This document shows positions 17,641-28,334 of a stretch of DNA of 64,000 bases, piece by piece. The position numbers and the translations under genes were made by a program. Origin of the DNA: Glaciimonas sp. PAMC28666 (lineage in GTDB: Bacteria; Pseudomonadota; Gammaproteobacteria; Burkholderiales; Burkholderiaceae_D); the NCBI RefSeq assembly GCF_016917355.1, contig NZ_CP070304.1, forward strand, positions 3,906,001-3,970,000, written 5' to 3'. Each line of letters starts with the position of its first letter. Position 1 is the first letter of the stretch. The notes under the pieces are model-generated. The model saw only the letters and a program-made list of their open reading frames with translations. It was not told the origin of the DNA and ran no database searches.

Positions 17641-17775
17641 CATATTTCTGCAGTATAAAAGGCCTCGGCATTACCGGTGAAAAAAAAGCGACATCGGGTT
17701 TTGAATTTATAAAAAATAAATCCATGGGCAAAAGCCATGGTGCGTAACAGAAAATCTAAAATATATGGAGATGAC

Positions 17776-19188
17776 ATGAACACCGATAAGGACATTATCG
17801 CCCGAGAGCAAGGATTGCAGCGCAAGCTGACACAACGCCAATTAACCATGATCGGGTTAGGTGGTGCGATTGGGACGGGCCTCTTCATGGGGAGCGGAAT
17901 AGCGATTGGTTATGCCGGTCCCGGGGTACTGATCAGTTATCTGATTGCGGCCCTGATTGCCGTCATCATGATGTGGAGCCTGTCCGAAATGGCAGTAGCG
18001 CATCCTACCGCTGGCTCGTTCGGCACCTATGCCGAATTGTATTTGAATCGGTGGTTTGGCTTTGTGGTTCGGTACACATACTGGGCTGCACAATCGATTG
18101 CAATCGGCAGTGAGGCTGTGGCAATCGGGCTCTACATGTCGCTCTGGTTTCCGGGAATACCTTTGTGGTATTGGACCGCAGGGTTCGGCGCTGCGATCAT
18201 TTACGTCAACACCCGTTCAGTCTCTAGTTTCGGTAGTCTGGAATATTGGCTCTCCACCATTAAAGTATTTGCGATCTGTACATTTATCCTGTTCGGTCTG
18301 GCGCTGGTTTTCGGTATCGGACATACGCCAGTCGGCTTTCATAATTACACTGCCAATCAGGGCTTTTTACCTCACGGATTCAGCGGGGTGTGGATGGGCG
18401 TATTGATGGCGATCTTTTCATTCTATGGTATTGAGATTATCGCCGTTACCGCAGGGGAAGCAGAGAATCCACAAGAGGCGGTGCCGAGAGCCATGCGTAC
18501 CATGATCTTGCGCTTGTTTCTCTTTTATGTCCTGTCAATAGGCATCATGTTAGCGGTTGTGCCTTGGGCCGATGCCGGTGCCAAAGGCGTAGCGCAGAGT
18601 CCGTTCGTGAAAGTGTTTTCCAACTACCACTTTTTATACGCAGCGGCCGCGATGAATTTCGTGTTGATCACAGCCGCGCTCTCTAGCATGAATGCCAATT
18701 TGTATCTGTGCTCACGCATGATATTTTCATTGGCCCGAGGCGGATTTGCCCCTAAGACGCTTGGGCAATTGAGCTCACATGGCACACCACGCAAAGCGAC
18801 GCTGGTATCAAGCATTGGTGTATTGATTGCAGCAGTCACCAGCATGGTCAGCCCTATTGCATACAATTATTTATTCGGCATAGCACTGGGCGGCGGGATC
18901 CTGGTTTGGCTGATTATCTTGCTTAGTCACCTATCCTTCAGAAAGCGCTGGGTCAGCCAAGGCGGCGCAAAGCTGTCGTTTCGCTCCCCTTGGTTTCCAT
19001 GGGCACAGTACGTCGGTATTTTCTTGTTGGTGGCGGTACTCGTGACCATGGGACTGGACAAGGATTTTTGGAACGTCGGTATCATTTCCGGTTCGATCTG
19101 GGTAGTTTTTCTGACGCTCGTGTATTTCTGGCGGGAGCGTATCGGGCGGAACCTCGCAGCCAGGGAGCAGGAAGGAAGCATGACCTGA
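17776..19188 (+). CDS. Amino acid permease, APC superfamily (AroP/GabP-like)
   Basis: About 470 residues with 12 predicted membrane helices. The conserved first helix reads MIGLGGAIGTGLFMGSG, and EMAVAHPTAGSFGTYAE and FYGIEIIAVTAGEAENP are hallmark segments of the amino acid transporter (AAT) group. This group includes aromatic amino acid, GABA, proline and asparagine permeases. ATG at 17776 follows GGAG; the upstream in-frame ATG at 17737 lacks a site. Its position before the cyclase gene and among indole/anthranilate-type genes suggests import of an amino acid that feeds the pathway; specificity cannot be read. Confidence 0.88.
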   Translation: MNTDKDIIAREQGLQRKLTQRQLTMIGLGGAIGTGLFMGSGIAIGYAGPGVLISYLIAALIAVIMMWSLSEMAVAHPTAGSFGTYAELYLNRWFGFVVRYTYWAAQSIAIGSEAVAIGLYMSLWFPGIPLWYWTAGFGAAIIYVNTRSVSSFGSLEYWLSTIKVFAICTFILFGLALVFGIGHTPVGFHNYTANQGFLPHGFSGVWMGVLMAIFSFYGIEIIAVTAGEAENPQEAVPRAMRTMILRLFLFYVLSIGIMLAVVPWADAGAKGVAQSPFVKVFSNYHFLYAAAAMNFVLITAALSSMNANLYLCSRMIFSLARGGFAPKTLGQLSSHGTPRKATLVSSIGVLIAAVTSMVSPIAYNYLFGIALGGGILVWLIILLSHLSFRKRWVSQGGAKLSFRSPWFPWAQYVGIFLLVAVLVTMGLDKDFWNVGIISGSIWVVFLTLVYFWRERIGRNLAAREQEGSMT

Positions 19189-19459
19189 GCGGAGGCCGGG
19201 CGTAGCGGTCACCTGGGTAGTCACAGGACGCCCGCCGGTTCTCTCCCAGAGCGTAGATAGAAGGCTACGTGCAAACACTACGTACGCCATCCATGCGCGG
19301 TTTTTGACTATTTCTGAAATTGAAGTGAACGGTTGCGAACGATGCAATGTTAGCGGAGCTTCGTCCTTTTCTTTTCGGGGCACCCAATTAAAGAGTTATC
19401 ACAGAAAATCTGGGAGTGCGCTGCTCAGCAATACACCTCAGATCCAACTTGGAGTAAGC

Positions 19460-20248
19460 ATGAGTACCAACCTGTTAATGCAGTTCGCGCAAGCCATCGC
19501 AACGAAAACAATTCGTGTCATTGATCTTACGCAAACTTTAGAACCTACGACGCCGATCCTGCCGCTACCTCCGGAGTTCGGTCAGTCATGGCCATTCAAG
19601 ATCGAAGAAATCTCCAGATACGACGACAGAGGTCCCGCATGGTATTGGAATAATTTTTCTTGTGGCGAACATACCGGAACGCACTTTGATGCGCCCATTC
19701 ATTGGGTGAGCGGCAAGGATCACGCCCACAATGCGACGGACACGATCGCTGTCGACCAATTCATTGCGCCTGCCTGTGTGATCGATGTAGTGCAAGAGGT
19801 AAAAGACAATCCCGACTTTTTGCTCACGCAGAAACATGTCGAGGCCTGGGAACAAGAGCACGGCAGAATTCCGGAAGGTTCTTGGGTATTGATGCGCACC
19901 GACTGGAGTAAGCGCAAAGGCGCCAAAGATTATCTGAACATGGATGAGGGTGGCTCCCATGTTCCGGGGCCGCATGCGGACCTGGTGCAGTTCCTGGTCA
20001 GGGAGCGCAATGTGATCGGCTGGGGCGGGGAAAGTGTCGGTACTGATGCAGGGCAAGCCTTCACGTCCACGCCACCATTTCCATGTCATTGCATCATGCA
20101 CGGAGCGAACCGTTTCGGTTTAGCAAGTCTGACTAATTTGGACCAATTGCCAGCCACCGGTGCGGTTCTGATCACGCCACCGCTAAAGATCGTTAATGGA
20201 TCAGGCAGCCCATGCAGGGTGTTGGCGCTGGTGTCTTCAGCAACTTAA
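19460..20248 (+). CDS. Cyclase-family metal hydrolase (isatin hydrolase/kynurenine formamidase-like)
   Basis: 262 residues with the diagnostic metal-binding motif HTGTHFDAPIHW near residues 75-86. Later segments, VPGPHADLVQFLVRERNVIG and CHCIMHGANRFG, complete the active site of this fold. Family members hydrolyse isatin to isatinate, N-formylkynurenine to kynurenine, or cyclic amides. KynB proteins are shorter (about 210), so isatin hydrolase-like length is a better match. The gene is followed by a porin and then the aminobenzoyl-CoA monooxygenase operon, so release of anthranilate or its precursor fits. GGAG lies ahead of ATG 19460; the longer frame from 19304 has no such support. Confidence 0.82.
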   Translation: MSTNLLMQFAQAIATKTIRVIDLTQTLEPTTPILPLPPEFGQSWPFKIEEISRYDDRGPAWYWNNFSCGEHTGTHFDAPIHWVSGKDHAHNATDTIAVDQFIAPACVIDVVQEVKDNPDFLLTQKHVEAWEQEHGRIPEGSWVLMRTDWSKRKGAKDYLNMDEGGSHVPGPHADLVQFLVRERNVIGWGGESVGTDAGQAFTSTPPFPCHCIMHGANRFGLASLTNLDQLPATGAVLITPPLKIVNGSGSPCRVLALVSSAT

Positions 20249-20352
20249 AAAAGCCCGATGCCCATCACCGGCCCCAACGCGCGCTTAGGTCCCTTCCTGA
20301 TGCGTGCAAGCAGCCGGCTTACTGGCGTAACACCTAATTTATGAGGTATTAG

Positions 20353-21345
20353 ATGAAAAGAATTCTGATCGCACTGGCGGCCCTTAGCGTAGTTGCCAGC
20401 GCAGTACAAGCGCAATCGCAATCGTCCGTCACCATCTACGGTAAGGTGGATCTGGGTCTTACAAAATTTGCTGGTGACAGCGCTAACGTCAATAATGCCG
20501 TGCAGATGCAACAAAACCACCAAAGTCGGGTCGGCTTCATGGGGGTCGAAGACCTGGGTGGTGGTTTGTCTGCGCTATTTCAAATGGAAAACCGATTTAC
20601 GGCCGACGATGGCGTACAAAATGGCGGGATGGAGAGTACAGGCCCTTATCTGGTTGGTCTGAAAGGTAGTTTTGGGACGGTGAAACTAGGCCGTAACTGG
20701 AATACCATTGGCAATGCAGATTCGCCTTCAGTCGATCCGTTCGAAGGAGATGGAATAGGCGGCCTGAATGCGCTGACCCTTCCGCGCCTCAATAATACGG
20801 TTACGTATTATTCACCGGCCGTACATGGCTTCGGTATCGAAACGCAATATATTTTTTCGGAGCAACCCACTTCTCATATCGCCAATCAATACAACGACGG
20901 TTATACGGTTGCCGGTAGTTACGATAATGGACCGATCCACCTCAGCGCAGGTTATGGCGAAGCTGCCAATTCAAATAACTCGGTCAATTGGGGCGCTGCC
21001 GGTACTTATATCATTGGCGCGGCTAAAATTATTATCGCCTATGACCAGTATGACGACAAGACCGCGGCCAATCTACCTGTGAGCACAAACTTCATTGTCG
21101 CCACTACCTATGCAATCGGTAATGGTCTGATCAAAGCTGCTTATAACCAGACCAAATACGGTGGAGATAACACTATCACCAATACCGGCCTGCACCAGAA
21201 ATTCCAAAAAGTGGCAATCGGCTATCAACACAAGCTATCCAAACGCACGTCCTTGTATGCAGACATTGCACGTACCAAATTTACTGACCCTGGAATCAGC
21301 AACGCAGTCACGGGTGTTGGTGCTGGTATTACACAAAGCTTTTAA
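20353..21345 (+). CDS. Outer-membrane trimeric porin, Burkholderiales type
   Basis: 330 residues. A signal peptide (MKRILIALAALSVVASAVQA) is followed by SVTIYGKVDLGL, the family first strand. GVEDLGGGLSALFQMENRF is present, and the last residue is Phe. Located between the cyclase and the aminobenzoyl-CoA monooxygenase gene, so probably the outer-membrane channel for that pathway's substrate. It is clearly different in sequence from the porins at 16558 and 45701. Confidence 0.9.
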   Translation: MKRILIALAALSVVASAVQAQSQSSVTIYGKVDLGLTKFAGDSANVNNAVQMQQNHQSRVGFMGVEDLGGGLSALFQMENRFTADDGVQNGGMESTGPYLVGLKGSFGTVKLGRNWNTIGNADSPSVDPFEGDGIGGLNALTLPRLNNTVTYYSPAVHGFGIETQYIFSEQPTSHIANQYNDGYTVAGSYDNGPIHLSAGYGEAANSNNSVNWGAAGTYIIGAAKIIIAYDQYDDKTAANLPVSTNFIVATTYAIGNGLIKAAYNQTKYGGDNTITNTGLHQKFQKVAIGYQHKLSKRTSLYADIARTKFTDPGISNAVTGVGAGITQSF

Positions 21346-21544
21346 TTTCGTGAAATATTTGTGCCTGGCTTTATTACTTTAAACGGCTAACCCATCTCAA
21401 GAAGTTTTCGGCTGATGTCCCTGGCCGAAGACGTAAGAATTTTTCGTATGGATCAAATGCTCAGGCAAACCATCCTGTGTTCCAGGGATACGCAGCAAGA
21501 ATGTTTAAATTGAATCATTTCAAGCAACCGAACAAGGAGTCACA

Positions 21545-23950
21545 ATGAAGATCGTCTGTATTGGAGGTGGTCCCGCGGGCCTGTATTTCAGCCTGCTAAT
21601 GAAGAAACAAAATCCGGCGCACGAGATCACGGTAATCGAACGTAATCGTCCTTTCGACACCTTTGGCTGGGGCGTGGTGTTTTCGGATCAGACGCTGAGC
21701 AATCTGGTGAATGCTGATGAAAAAACCGCGCGCACAATTTTGCAATCCTTCAATCACTGGGATGATATTGATGTCCATTTCAAAGGACGTGTCATTACCT
21801 CTGGCGGACATGGCTTTTGCGGCATCGGCCGCAAACGCCTGCTCAATATCCTGCAAGAGCGCTGTTTGGAACTGGACGTCAAGCTCGTGTTCGAAACAGA
21901 CGTCTCCGATGATCAGCAGATTGCCGTTGATTATGATGCCGATCTGGTGATTGCCTGTGATGGACTTAATAGCAAGGTGCGCACGCGTTATCAGAATACC
22001 TATCAGCCTGATATCGAAACGCGCAAATGCCGCTTTGTTTGGCTGGGAACGAAAAAATTGTTCCCTGCATTTACCTTTGCCTTTGAACAGACTGAGCACG
22101 GCTGGTTCCAGGCCCACGCCTACCAGTACGACGGCGATACAGCCACTTTCATTATCGAGACGCCGGAAGACGTATGGCGCAAGAGTGGCCTCGACAAAAT
22201 GAGCCAGGATGAGTCCATCGCGTTCTGCGAAAAACTGTTTGCCAAACAGCTTGACGGCAATTGTTTGATGAGTAATGCCAGGCACCTTACGGGGGCCGCG
22301 ATATGGATCAATTTCCCACGGATCATCTGTGGCGAATGGGTGCATTGGAATGATATTCAAGGCAAGCGCGTGCCGGTGGTGCTGATGGGCGACGCTGCAC
22401 ATACCGCGCATTTTTCGATAGGCTCCGGCACCAAGCTGGCGTTGGAAGACGCCATCGAACTGGCACGCTGTTTCAACCTGCACGCAGACGCTGGCATGGA
22501 ACACGTGATGGCCACTTATCAAGAAGTGCGCGCAATCGAAGTGTTAAAAATTCAAAGCGCGGCGCGCAATTCGATGGAGTGGTTCGAAAACGTGGACCGC
22601 TATACCAACATGAGCCCTGAACAATTTGCTTATTCAATGCTCACCCGTAGCCAGCGCTTGTCGCACGAAAATCTGCGGGTACGCGATAAAGGCTATATCG
22701 CACGGTACGAGAACTGGATTGCAAAACAGGCTTGGGCGAGCGCGGATTTGACCGTCGCCGATGACGATGTCCGACATCAACCTGCGGTGCCACCGATGCT
22801 CACCCCGTTCAAGCTACGCGGCATGACCCTCAAAAATCGTATCGTGGTGTCACCGATGGCCCAATACTCTGCGCTTGAGGGTGTGGCCGGCGATTACCAT
22901 TTGGTCCATCTTGGCAGCCGTGCGATGGGCGGCGCGGGCCTGGTGTTTGCGGAGATGACCTGTGTGTCGGCGGACGCCCGTATCACGCCAGGTTGCCCCG
23001 GTCTGTACACGCCAGAACATACGCAAGCATGGCAACGCATCGTGGCATTCTTTCATACCAATTCGGATGCCAAAATTGCTGTGCAGCTGGGTCACGCCGG
23101 GCCCAAAGGCTCGACGCGACTGGCATGGGAGGGGATTGACCAACCGCTGGAGAGCGGCAATTGGCCATTGATTGCCGCGTCTTCGCAACAATATGTTGAG
23201 GGCGTATCACAAATAGCGCGTGCAGCGACGCGTGAAGATATGGACCGCATCCTGGCCGATTTTGTGCGCGCTACAGAAGAGGCTACCAAAGCTGGCTTCG
23301 ACTGGCTCGAACTACATTGCGCGCACGGGTACTTACTCTCAGCCTTTATTTCACCACTCACCAATCACCGCACCGATGAATATGGCGGCTCCCTGGAAAA
23401 TCGCTGCCGTTACCCGCTCGAAGTGTTTTCCGCGATCCGTGCGGTGTGGCCGCAAGAGCGGCCGATCAGCGTCCGGATTTCGGCCCACGATTGGGTCGAA
23501 GGCGGGATCACGCCGGATGATGCGGTAGCCATCGCGAGGTTGTTTAAACAAGCTGGTGCAGACATGATGGACTGTTCTTCCGGGCAGGTCAGCAAGAAAG
23601 AAAAGCCTGTCTATGGCCGGATGTTCCAGACGCCGTTTTCTGATCGTATCCGCAATGAGGCGGGGATTGCGACTATCGCCGTTGGCGCTATTTTCGAAGC
23701 GGACCATGCCAATAGCATCATCGCCGCGGGCCGGGCCGACTTGTGTGCGGTGGCACGTCCGCATTTGGCTAACCCTGCATGGACTCACACCGAAGCGGCA
23801 AAAATCGGTTATTCGGGAATGAAATGGCCTCGGCAATATTACGCTGCAAAATTGCAAATGGAGCGCAATTTCGAACGGGATAAACAAGTCGCAGCGGCGA
23901 ATGCAGGAATGACACCGCAACAGGTTGCGGCAAAACTGCTGGAGGGCTGA
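21545..23950 (+). CDS. Bifunctional 2-aminobenzoyl-CoA monooxygenase/reductase (or salicylyl-CoA 5-hydroxylase fusion)
   Basis: 801 residues in two enzymes. Residues 1-390 are a group A FAD monooxygenase ([12 protein letters not shown] at the N-terminus, [10 protein letters not shown], then [22 protein letters not shown]). Residues about 420-780 are an Old Yellow Enzyme-type flavin reductase ([38 protein letters not shown]). This architecture is that of 2-aminobenzoyl-CoA monooxygenase/reductase from Azoarcus evansii, which hydroxylates and then reduces the ring of anthraniloyl-CoA; single-domain relatives are salicylyl-CoA 5-hydroxylases. AAGGAG precedes the ATG. The beta-oxidation-like genes that follow on the same strand support the aminobenzoyl-CoA reading. 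Confidence 0.9.
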   Translation: MKIVCIGGGPAGLYFSLLMKKQNPAHEITVIERNRPFDTFGWGVVFSDQTLSNLVNADEKTARTILQSFNHWDDIDVHFKGRVITSGGHGFCGIGRKRLLNILQERCLELDVKLVFETDVSDDQQIAVDYDADLVIACDGLNSKVRTRYQNTYQPDIETRKCRFVWLGTKKLFPAFTFAFEQTEHGWFQAHAYQYDGDTATFIIETPEDVWRKSGLDKMSQDESIAFCEKLFAKQLDGNCLMSNARHLTGAAIWINFPRIICGEWVHWNDIQGKRVPVVLMGDAAHTAHFSIGSGTKLALEDAIELARCFNLHADAGMEHVMATYQEVRAIEVLKIQSAARNSMEWFENVDRYTNMSPEQFAYSMLTRSQRLSHENLRVRDKGYIARYENWIAKQAWASADLTVADDDVRHQPAVPPMLTPFKLRGMTLKNRIVVSPMAQYSALEGVAGDYHLVHLGSRAMGGAGLVFAEMTCVSADARITPGCPGLYTPEHTQAWQRIVAFFHTNSDAKIAVQLGHAGPKGSTRLAWEGIDQPLESGNWPLIAASSQQYVEGVSQIARAATREDMDRILADFVRATEEATKAGFDWLELHCAHGYLLSAFISPLTNHRTDEYGGSLENRCRYPLEVFSAIRAVWPQERPISVRISAHDWVEGGITPDDAVAIARLFKQAGADMMDCSSGQVSKKEKPVYGRMFQTPFSDRIRNEAGIATIAVGAIFEADHANSIIAAGRADLCAVARPHLANPAWTHTEAAKIGYSGMKWPRQYYAAKLQMERNFERDKQVAAANAGMTPQQVAAKLLEG

Positions 23951-23952
23951 GG

Positions 23953-24747
23953 ATGATTTCTGACAAACTGCTTACCGGAAAACACGCGCTTGTGACGGGT
24001 GGCAGCCGCGGTATAGGGGCTGCGATTGCGCGGACGTTGTTGTCGCAGGGCGCATGCGTGACATTGCTAGGGCGCAATAAAGAAAGCCTGTGCGGGACCG
24101 TTCAAGCCCTCAAAGGACTCGGTGGATCCGGCTATGAGCTCAATTATGTCGTGGCCGATATCACCTCCTCAGCGTCGGTAATGGCTGCATTTGCGCAGGC
24201 TGTTGACGTTTTTGGCTGTATCCATATTTTGGTCAACAACGCGGGACAGGCCCATTCAGCGCCGTTCGCTAAAACGGATGAGGTTTTGTGGCAACAAATG
24301 TTGTCGGTCAATCTTACCGGAACGTTCCATTGCACCCAGGCAGCACTCCCATCCATGCTGGAGGCGGGTTGGGGCCGGATAGTCAATGTCGTTAGTACCG
24401 CCGGGCTTGTTGGATACAGCTACGTAGCAGCATATTGCGCAGCCAAGCACGGTGTGATCGGTTTGACACGTGCGCTGGCGCTGGAGCTGGCGACCAAGGG
24501 AATCACGGTGAATGCCGTTTGTCCCGGTTATACCGAAACCGATATCGTCAAAGATGCGGTCGCCAATATCGTCGCCAAAACCCAACTCAGTGAAGATCAG
24601 GCAAAGGCCGAACTTGCCGCACACAACCCGCAGAAACGGCTGGTGGAACCCGACGAGGTTGCGAATGCCGTTGCGTGGCTTTGTTTGCCAGGCTCCGCTG
24701 CAATGAACGGACAAGCGCTGGCGGTGGCCGGCGGTGAAGTAATGTAG
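23953..24747 (+). CDS. Short-chain dehydrogenase/reductase
   Basis: 264 residues. The Rossmann motif TGGSRGIGAAIA is near residue 15, LVNNAGQAH follows near 95, and the catalytic Ser and YCAAK (Tyr-x3-Lys) are present. It starts 2 bases after the stop of the monooxygenase gene, so it is co-translated. Within the aminobenzoyl-CoA pathway it would act on a cyclic or acyclic hydroxyacyl-CoA intermediate, either oxidising it or reducing a ring ketone; this is inferred from position. Confidence 0.88.
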   Translation: MISDKLLTGKHALVTGGSRGIGAAIARTLLSQGACVTLLGRNKESLCGTVQALKGLGGSGYELNYVVADITSSASVMAAFAQAVDVFGCIHILVNNAGQAHSAPFAKTDEVLWQQMLSVNLTGTFHCTQAALPSMLEAGWGRIVNVVSTAGLVGYSYVAAYCAAKHGVIGLTRALALELATKGITVNAVCPGYTETDIVKDAVANIVAKTQLSEDQAKAELAAHNPQKRLVEPDEVANAVAWLCLPGSAAMNGQALAVAGGEVM

Positions 24748-24825
24748 ATCCATTTTTTAAATCGACATGGTGAACCCCGACAGTCAATGGGCCGCATGAT
24801 TGATAAATGGCGTAAAGGATTAAGT

Positions 24826-25398
24826 ATGACAAGAAAACCGATCAGGACGCAGGACCTGAAAATGACCAGCAAGACCGTCACTAAAGCGCCTGTGCTGCAA
24901 TCGCAATCGGCGCAGATATTCGATATGGAAACGCGTTTGACCAAGGGCGACCATTTGCCCTTGCGGCTATGGTTGCGGATGCTGTCTTGCACTGCATTGA
25001 TTGAGGGAGAAATCCGGAGTCGTTTGCGCGCGGAATTCGGCATCACCTTGCCGCGTTTTGATTTGATGGCGCAACTGGAGCGGCATCCGGATGGCTTGCG
25101 CATGGGGGAACTGTCGAAACGGATGATGGTCACCGGGGGCAATATCACCGGGATTACCGATCAATTGGAGCAGGAAGGTCTGGTCACACGGGTTCCGGAT
25201 ACAAAGGATCGTCGCGCTTATAGCGTCAAACTTACCATTGAAGGCCGTCGTGCCTTCAGGCGCATGGCGTCGGTCCACGAGCGCTGGATTGCGGAACTGC
25301 TCAGTGGTATCGACGGCCCGGATAAAGAACAATTGATCGCAATACTGTCGCAAGTGAAGCAACATTTAAATAACCCCGATCCTGAACATCAGAAATAA
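24826..25398 (+). CDS. MarR-family transcriptional regulator
   Basis: About 190 residues with a winged helix-turn-helix in the middle: [20 protein letters not shown] as recognition region, followed by the wing [18 protein letters not shown] with the conserved DxR. An N-terminal extension of about 40 residues precedes the fold. It is embedded in the operon between the SDR and crotonase genes on the same strand. MarR proteins in CoA-dependent aromatic operons usually repress and respond to an aryl-CoA, so that is the likely mode. ATG 24826 follows AAGGATTA; an earlier in-frame ATG exists at 24787. Confidence 0.88.
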   Translation: MTRKPIRTQDLKMTSKTVTKAPVLQSQSAQIFDMETRLTKGDHLPLRLWLRMLSCTALIEGEIRSRLRAEFGITLPRFDLMAQLERHPDGLRMGELSKRMMVTGGNITGITDQLEQEGLVTRVPDTKDRRAYSVKLTIEGRRAFRRMASVHERWIAELLSGIDGPDKEQLIAILSQVKQHLNNPDPEHQK

Positions 25399-25406
25399 GG
25401 AAAAAT

Positions 25407-26261
25407 ATGCGCTATTTACCAGGTGAGGCACAGAGTCTGCCCGGCAACACGACCGTTTTATCGGATTATCAGGCACGATATTTTCGTTTCGATGTAAAGG
25501 AGGGCGTAGCGACTTTGACGCTCAACCGTCCTGAACGGAAGAATCCGCTAACCTTCGATTCGTATAGCGAATTGCGGGACCTGTTCCGTAATCTGGCCTA
25601 CGCGGCCGACGTGAAAGCAGTCGTGATCGTCGGCGCCGGCGAGAATTTCTGCTCCGGCGGTGACGTGCATGACATCATCGGACCGCTCACCAAACTCGAC
25701 ATGCCAGGTCTGCTGACCTTTACACGGATGACCGGTGATCTGGTGAAGGCAATACGTGCCTGTCCGCAGCCGATCATCGCAGCGATAGATGGCATTTGCG
25801 CCGGCGCCGGAGCTTTGCTGGCGCTGGCTTCCGACATCCGCTTTGGCACTGAGCGCAGCAAAACTGCATTTCTGTTTTCGCGTGTTGGACTGGCTGGTTG
25901 CGATATGGGGGCGTGCGCGCTATTGCCGCGTGTGATCGGTCAGGGACGGGCGGCAGAATTGCTGTACACCGGGCGAAGCATGGGAGGGCAGGAGGCGGAG
26001 CGCTGGGGATTCTTTAACCGTCTTTGCATGCCGGAAGCGATATTGACCGATGCCCAGACATTCGCCCATGCACTGGCACACGGGCCGACATTTGCCCATG
26101 GCATGACAAAAAAAATGCTACAGCAGGAATGGAACATGGGGGTGGACGAAGCCATCGAAGCGGAGGCGCAGGCCCAAGCCATCTGTATGGCTACCAATGA
26201 TTTTCATCGTGCTTATCATGCCTTTGTCGCCAAACAAAAACCTGTATTCGAAGGGGATTAA
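25407..26261 (+). CDS. Enoyl-CoA hydratase/isomerase family protein
   Basis: 284 residues, crotonase fold. The oxyanion segment [13 protein letters not shown] is near residue 85 and [17 protein letters not shown] near 140. The positions that hold the two catalytic glutamates in classical hydratases appear changed (ALASD, and GLAGCDMGA in place of PE-x-LG), as in ring-hydrolase or isomerase branches of the superfamily. It may therefore open or isomerise a cyclic CoA ester rather than hydrate a simple enoyl-CoA. AAGGAAAAAT precedes the ATG; 9 bases separate it from the MarR gene. Confidence 0.87.
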   Translation: MRYLPGEAQSLPGNTTVLSDYQARYFRFDVKEGVATLTLNRPERKNPLTFDSYSELRDLFRNLAYAADVKAVVIVGAGENFCSGGDVHDIIGPLTKLDMPGLLTFTRMTGDLVKAIRACPQPIIAAIDGICAGAGALLALASDIRFGTERSKTAFLFSRVGLAGCDMGACALLPRVIGQGRAAELLYTGRSMGGQEAERWGFFNRLCMPEAILTDAQTFAHALAHGPTFAHGMTKKMLQQEWNMGVDEAIEAEAQAQAICMATNDFHRAYHAFVAKQKPVFEGD

Positions 26262-26268
26262 AAACACC

Positions 26269-27438
26269 ATGGCAGATAAAAATTATTTGGAATGGCCTTT
26301 TCTTGATCCTCGGCATCGTGCGCTGGAAGCGGCGGTCGATGCATGGGCCAGCGCGCATATTTCGCAAAAACACGACAAAGATCTAGATGCTGCGTGCCGC
26401 GGCCTGGTGCGCCAGTTAGGGGATGCGGGCTGGCTTCATCATGCGATCGGCGGTAGCGCATACGGTGGCAACAGCGAACTGATCGATACGCGTGCCGTCT
26501 GTCTGATACGCGAGACCCTGGCGCGTCATTCCGGTCTGGCCGATTTCGCCTTTGCGATGCAGGGGCTGGGCTCCGGCGCCATCACGTTGTTTGGTAGCGA
26601 CGCCATGAAACGACAGTTTCTTCCGCGGGTCGCCAGTGGTGACGCGATTGCCGCGTTTGCCTTGTCTGAGCCCGAAGCAGGATCGGACGTGGCAGCCATG
26701 CAATGTGCGGCGCGACTGGATGGCGACCATTATGTGTTGGACGGTGAAAAGACCTGGATTTCGAATGGCGGCATCGCCGACCTGTACACTGTCTTTGTGC
26801 GCACCGGTGAGGCGCTGGGCGCGCGTGGTATTACCGCCTTTGTCGTGGAAGCTGACCGACCGGGGTTCGAGATTGCCGAGCGGATCGATGTGATCGCGCC
26901 GCATCCCCTGGCACGCATCAAATTTGTCAATTGTCGTGTGCCTGTCTCTCATCGTCTGGGCGAACCCGGGCAGGGGTTTAAGGTTGCCATGGCGACGCTG
27001 GATATTTTCCGCACTTCCGTGGCCGCAGCGGCGCTAGGATTTGCCCGGCGGGCACTGGATGAGGCGTTGAAACATGCCACCTTGCGCAAGATGTTTGGTC
27101 ATACTTTGGCCGATTTCCAGCTGACTCAGGCCAAGTTAGCCCAAATGGCGACGGGGATCGATGCTGCTGCATTGCTTACTTATCGCGCGGCCTGGCTGCG
27201 TGATCAAGGCCAACGGGTCACCAAAGAAGCAGCGATGGCGAAATTGACCGCAACCGAAACAGCGCAGCAAGTCATTGATGCAGCCGTCCAGATGTTCGGT
27301 GGCCTCGGTGTCGTCAGCGAACATCCGGTGGAGCGGTTGTATCGCGAGATCCGCTCGTTACGCATTTATGAAGGGGCCAGCGAGGTGCAACAATTGATCA
27401 TCGCCCGGGAAATGTTGCGTGAGGCGATTCCGCTTTGA
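26269..27438 (+). CDS. Acyl-CoA dehydrogenase
   Basis: 389 residues. [16 protein letters not shown] and [16 protein letters not shown] are the two FAD/acyl-CoA signatures, and the C-terminal [19 protein letters not shown] holds the catalytic Glu of the YEG type. It starts 7 bases after the crotonase stop. It would introduce a double bond in a CoA ester during ring-product breakdown. The ATG at 26269 gives a normal-length enzyme; a longer frame from 26197 would overlap the crotonase gene. Confidence 0.9.
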   Translation: MADKNYLEWPFLDPRHRALEAAVDAWASAHISQKHDKDLDAACRGLVRQLGDAGWLHHAIGGSAYGGNSELIDTRAVCLIRETLARHSGLADFAFAMQGLGSGAITLFGSDAMKRQFLPRVASGDAIAAFALSEPEAGSDVAAMQCAARLDGDHYVLDGEKTWISNGGIADLYTVFVRTGEALGARGITAFVVEADRPGFEIAERIDVIAPHPLARIKFVNCRVPVSHRLGEPGQGFKVAMATLDIFRTSVAAAALGFARRALDEALKHATLRKMFGHTLADFQLTQAKLAQMATGIDAAALLTYRAAWLRDQGQRVTKEAAMAKLTATETAQQVIDAAVQMFGGLGVVSEHPVERLYREIRSLRIYEGASEVQQLIIAREMLREAIPL

Positions 27439-27890
27439 GCGCCCATCCGATGAAATCATCCGAACCTGTTTTCGCGACCAGCATAGCGGTGCGCTTCGGT
27501 GATTGCGATCCGGCTGGAATCGTCTTTTATCCGCGCTATTTTGAAATGATTAATAACCTGGTGGAAGACTGGTGTGCGATCGGGCTAGGGCACAGTTTTC
27601 GTAGCTTGCACATGGAGCAAGGCCTGGGTTTGCCGACGGTGCACGTAGAGACCGATTTTGTCGCCGCCAGTGAACTTGGTGAAATCTTGCGCGCCGAGTT
27701 GGTGGTAAAAAAAATGGGGAGCTCTTCGCTCACATTAGACATCCGATTATCTGGTCCGGACCAAAGCATTCGGGTCCGTTGCACGATAGTGCTGGTAATG
27801 CTGGACTTACAAAAACGCAGCGCCGTGCGCCTGCCGGAACTAATGCGCAGTCGTATCGCAAGGTTCTGTACCGCTCAGTCATCAGCGTAA
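27435..27890 (+). CDS. 4-hydroxybenzoyl-CoA-type thioesterase
   Basis: 151 residues, hotdog fold, with the active-site signature [18 protein letters not shown] near residue 20-40; the Asp in DPAG is the catalytic residue of the 4-HBT family. The start shown is TTG, forming a TTGA overlap with the dehydrogenase stop and preceded by GTGAGG; ATG at 27450 is the alternative. In the Azoarcus-type aminobenzoate operon a thioesterase is also present and may rescue CoA from dead-end esters. Substrate not readable. Confidence 0.85.
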   Translation: MSAHPMKSSEPVFATSIAVRFGDCDPAGIVFYPRYFEMINNLVEDWCAIGLGHSFRSLHMEQGLGLPTVHVETDFVAASELGEILRAELVVKKMGSSSLTLDIRLSGPDQSIRVRCTIVLVMLDLQKRSAVRLPELMRSRIARFCTAQSSA

Positions 27891-27932
27891 AAAAAAATGA
27901 CTTTACCTACATCAATTGAAAAAAGGATCAAC

Positions 27933-28325
27933 ATGGACTTCCTGCAACCGCAAGGCTGGGCGCGCGCCAAAGGGTATTCCAACGGCATTGCTGCCACAGG
28001 GCGATATGTTTTTATCAGTGGCATGGTCGGCTGGGATGGTGATGGAAAATTCCATACCGATGATTTTTCCGGGCAAGTGCGGCAGGCGCTCTTGAATATT
28101 GTCGCTGTGCTGGCCGAAGCGAATGCCTCACCGCAGCATATCGTGCGCATGACCTGGTACGTCGTAGATAAAAAAGAATACGTCGCAGCCTATCGGCAGA
28201 TCGGTATCGCCTATCGAGAAGTGATCGGACGCCATTTTCCTACCATGACGGCAGTACAGGTCGTGGCGTTGATTGAAGATCGGGCGCGGGTTGAGATAGA
28301 AGTGACCGCAGTTGTGCCGGAATAA
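27933..28325 (+). CDS. RidA/YjgF-family protein lacking the catalytic Arg
   Basis: About 130 residues with the YjgF trimer fold (GRYVFISGMVGWDGDG, then VEIEVTAVV at the end). In RidA imine deaminases the motif near residue 105 is PARSxV; here it reads PTMTAV, so the active-site Arg is a Met. It is therefore probably not a classical 2-aminoacrylate deaminase. In this operon a role on the enamine or imine produced from a 2-amino ring product is attractive, with different chemistry. ATG 27933 follows AAAGGA; a frame start at 27897 is weaker. Confidence 0.83.
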   Translation: MDFLQPQGWARAKGYSNGIAATGRYVFISGMVGWDGDGKFHTDDFSGQVRQALLNIVAVLAEANASPQHIVRMTWYVVDKKEYVAAYRQIGIAYREVIGRHFPTMTAVQVVALIEDRARVEIEVTAVVPE

Positions 28326-28334
28326 GCGATCCCG

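Noticed and set aside
22850-23920. Antisense frames of 90-190 residues opposite the monooxygenase/reductase gene
   Set aside because: They mirror the codon pattern of the plus-strand gene and contain no recognisable protein features.
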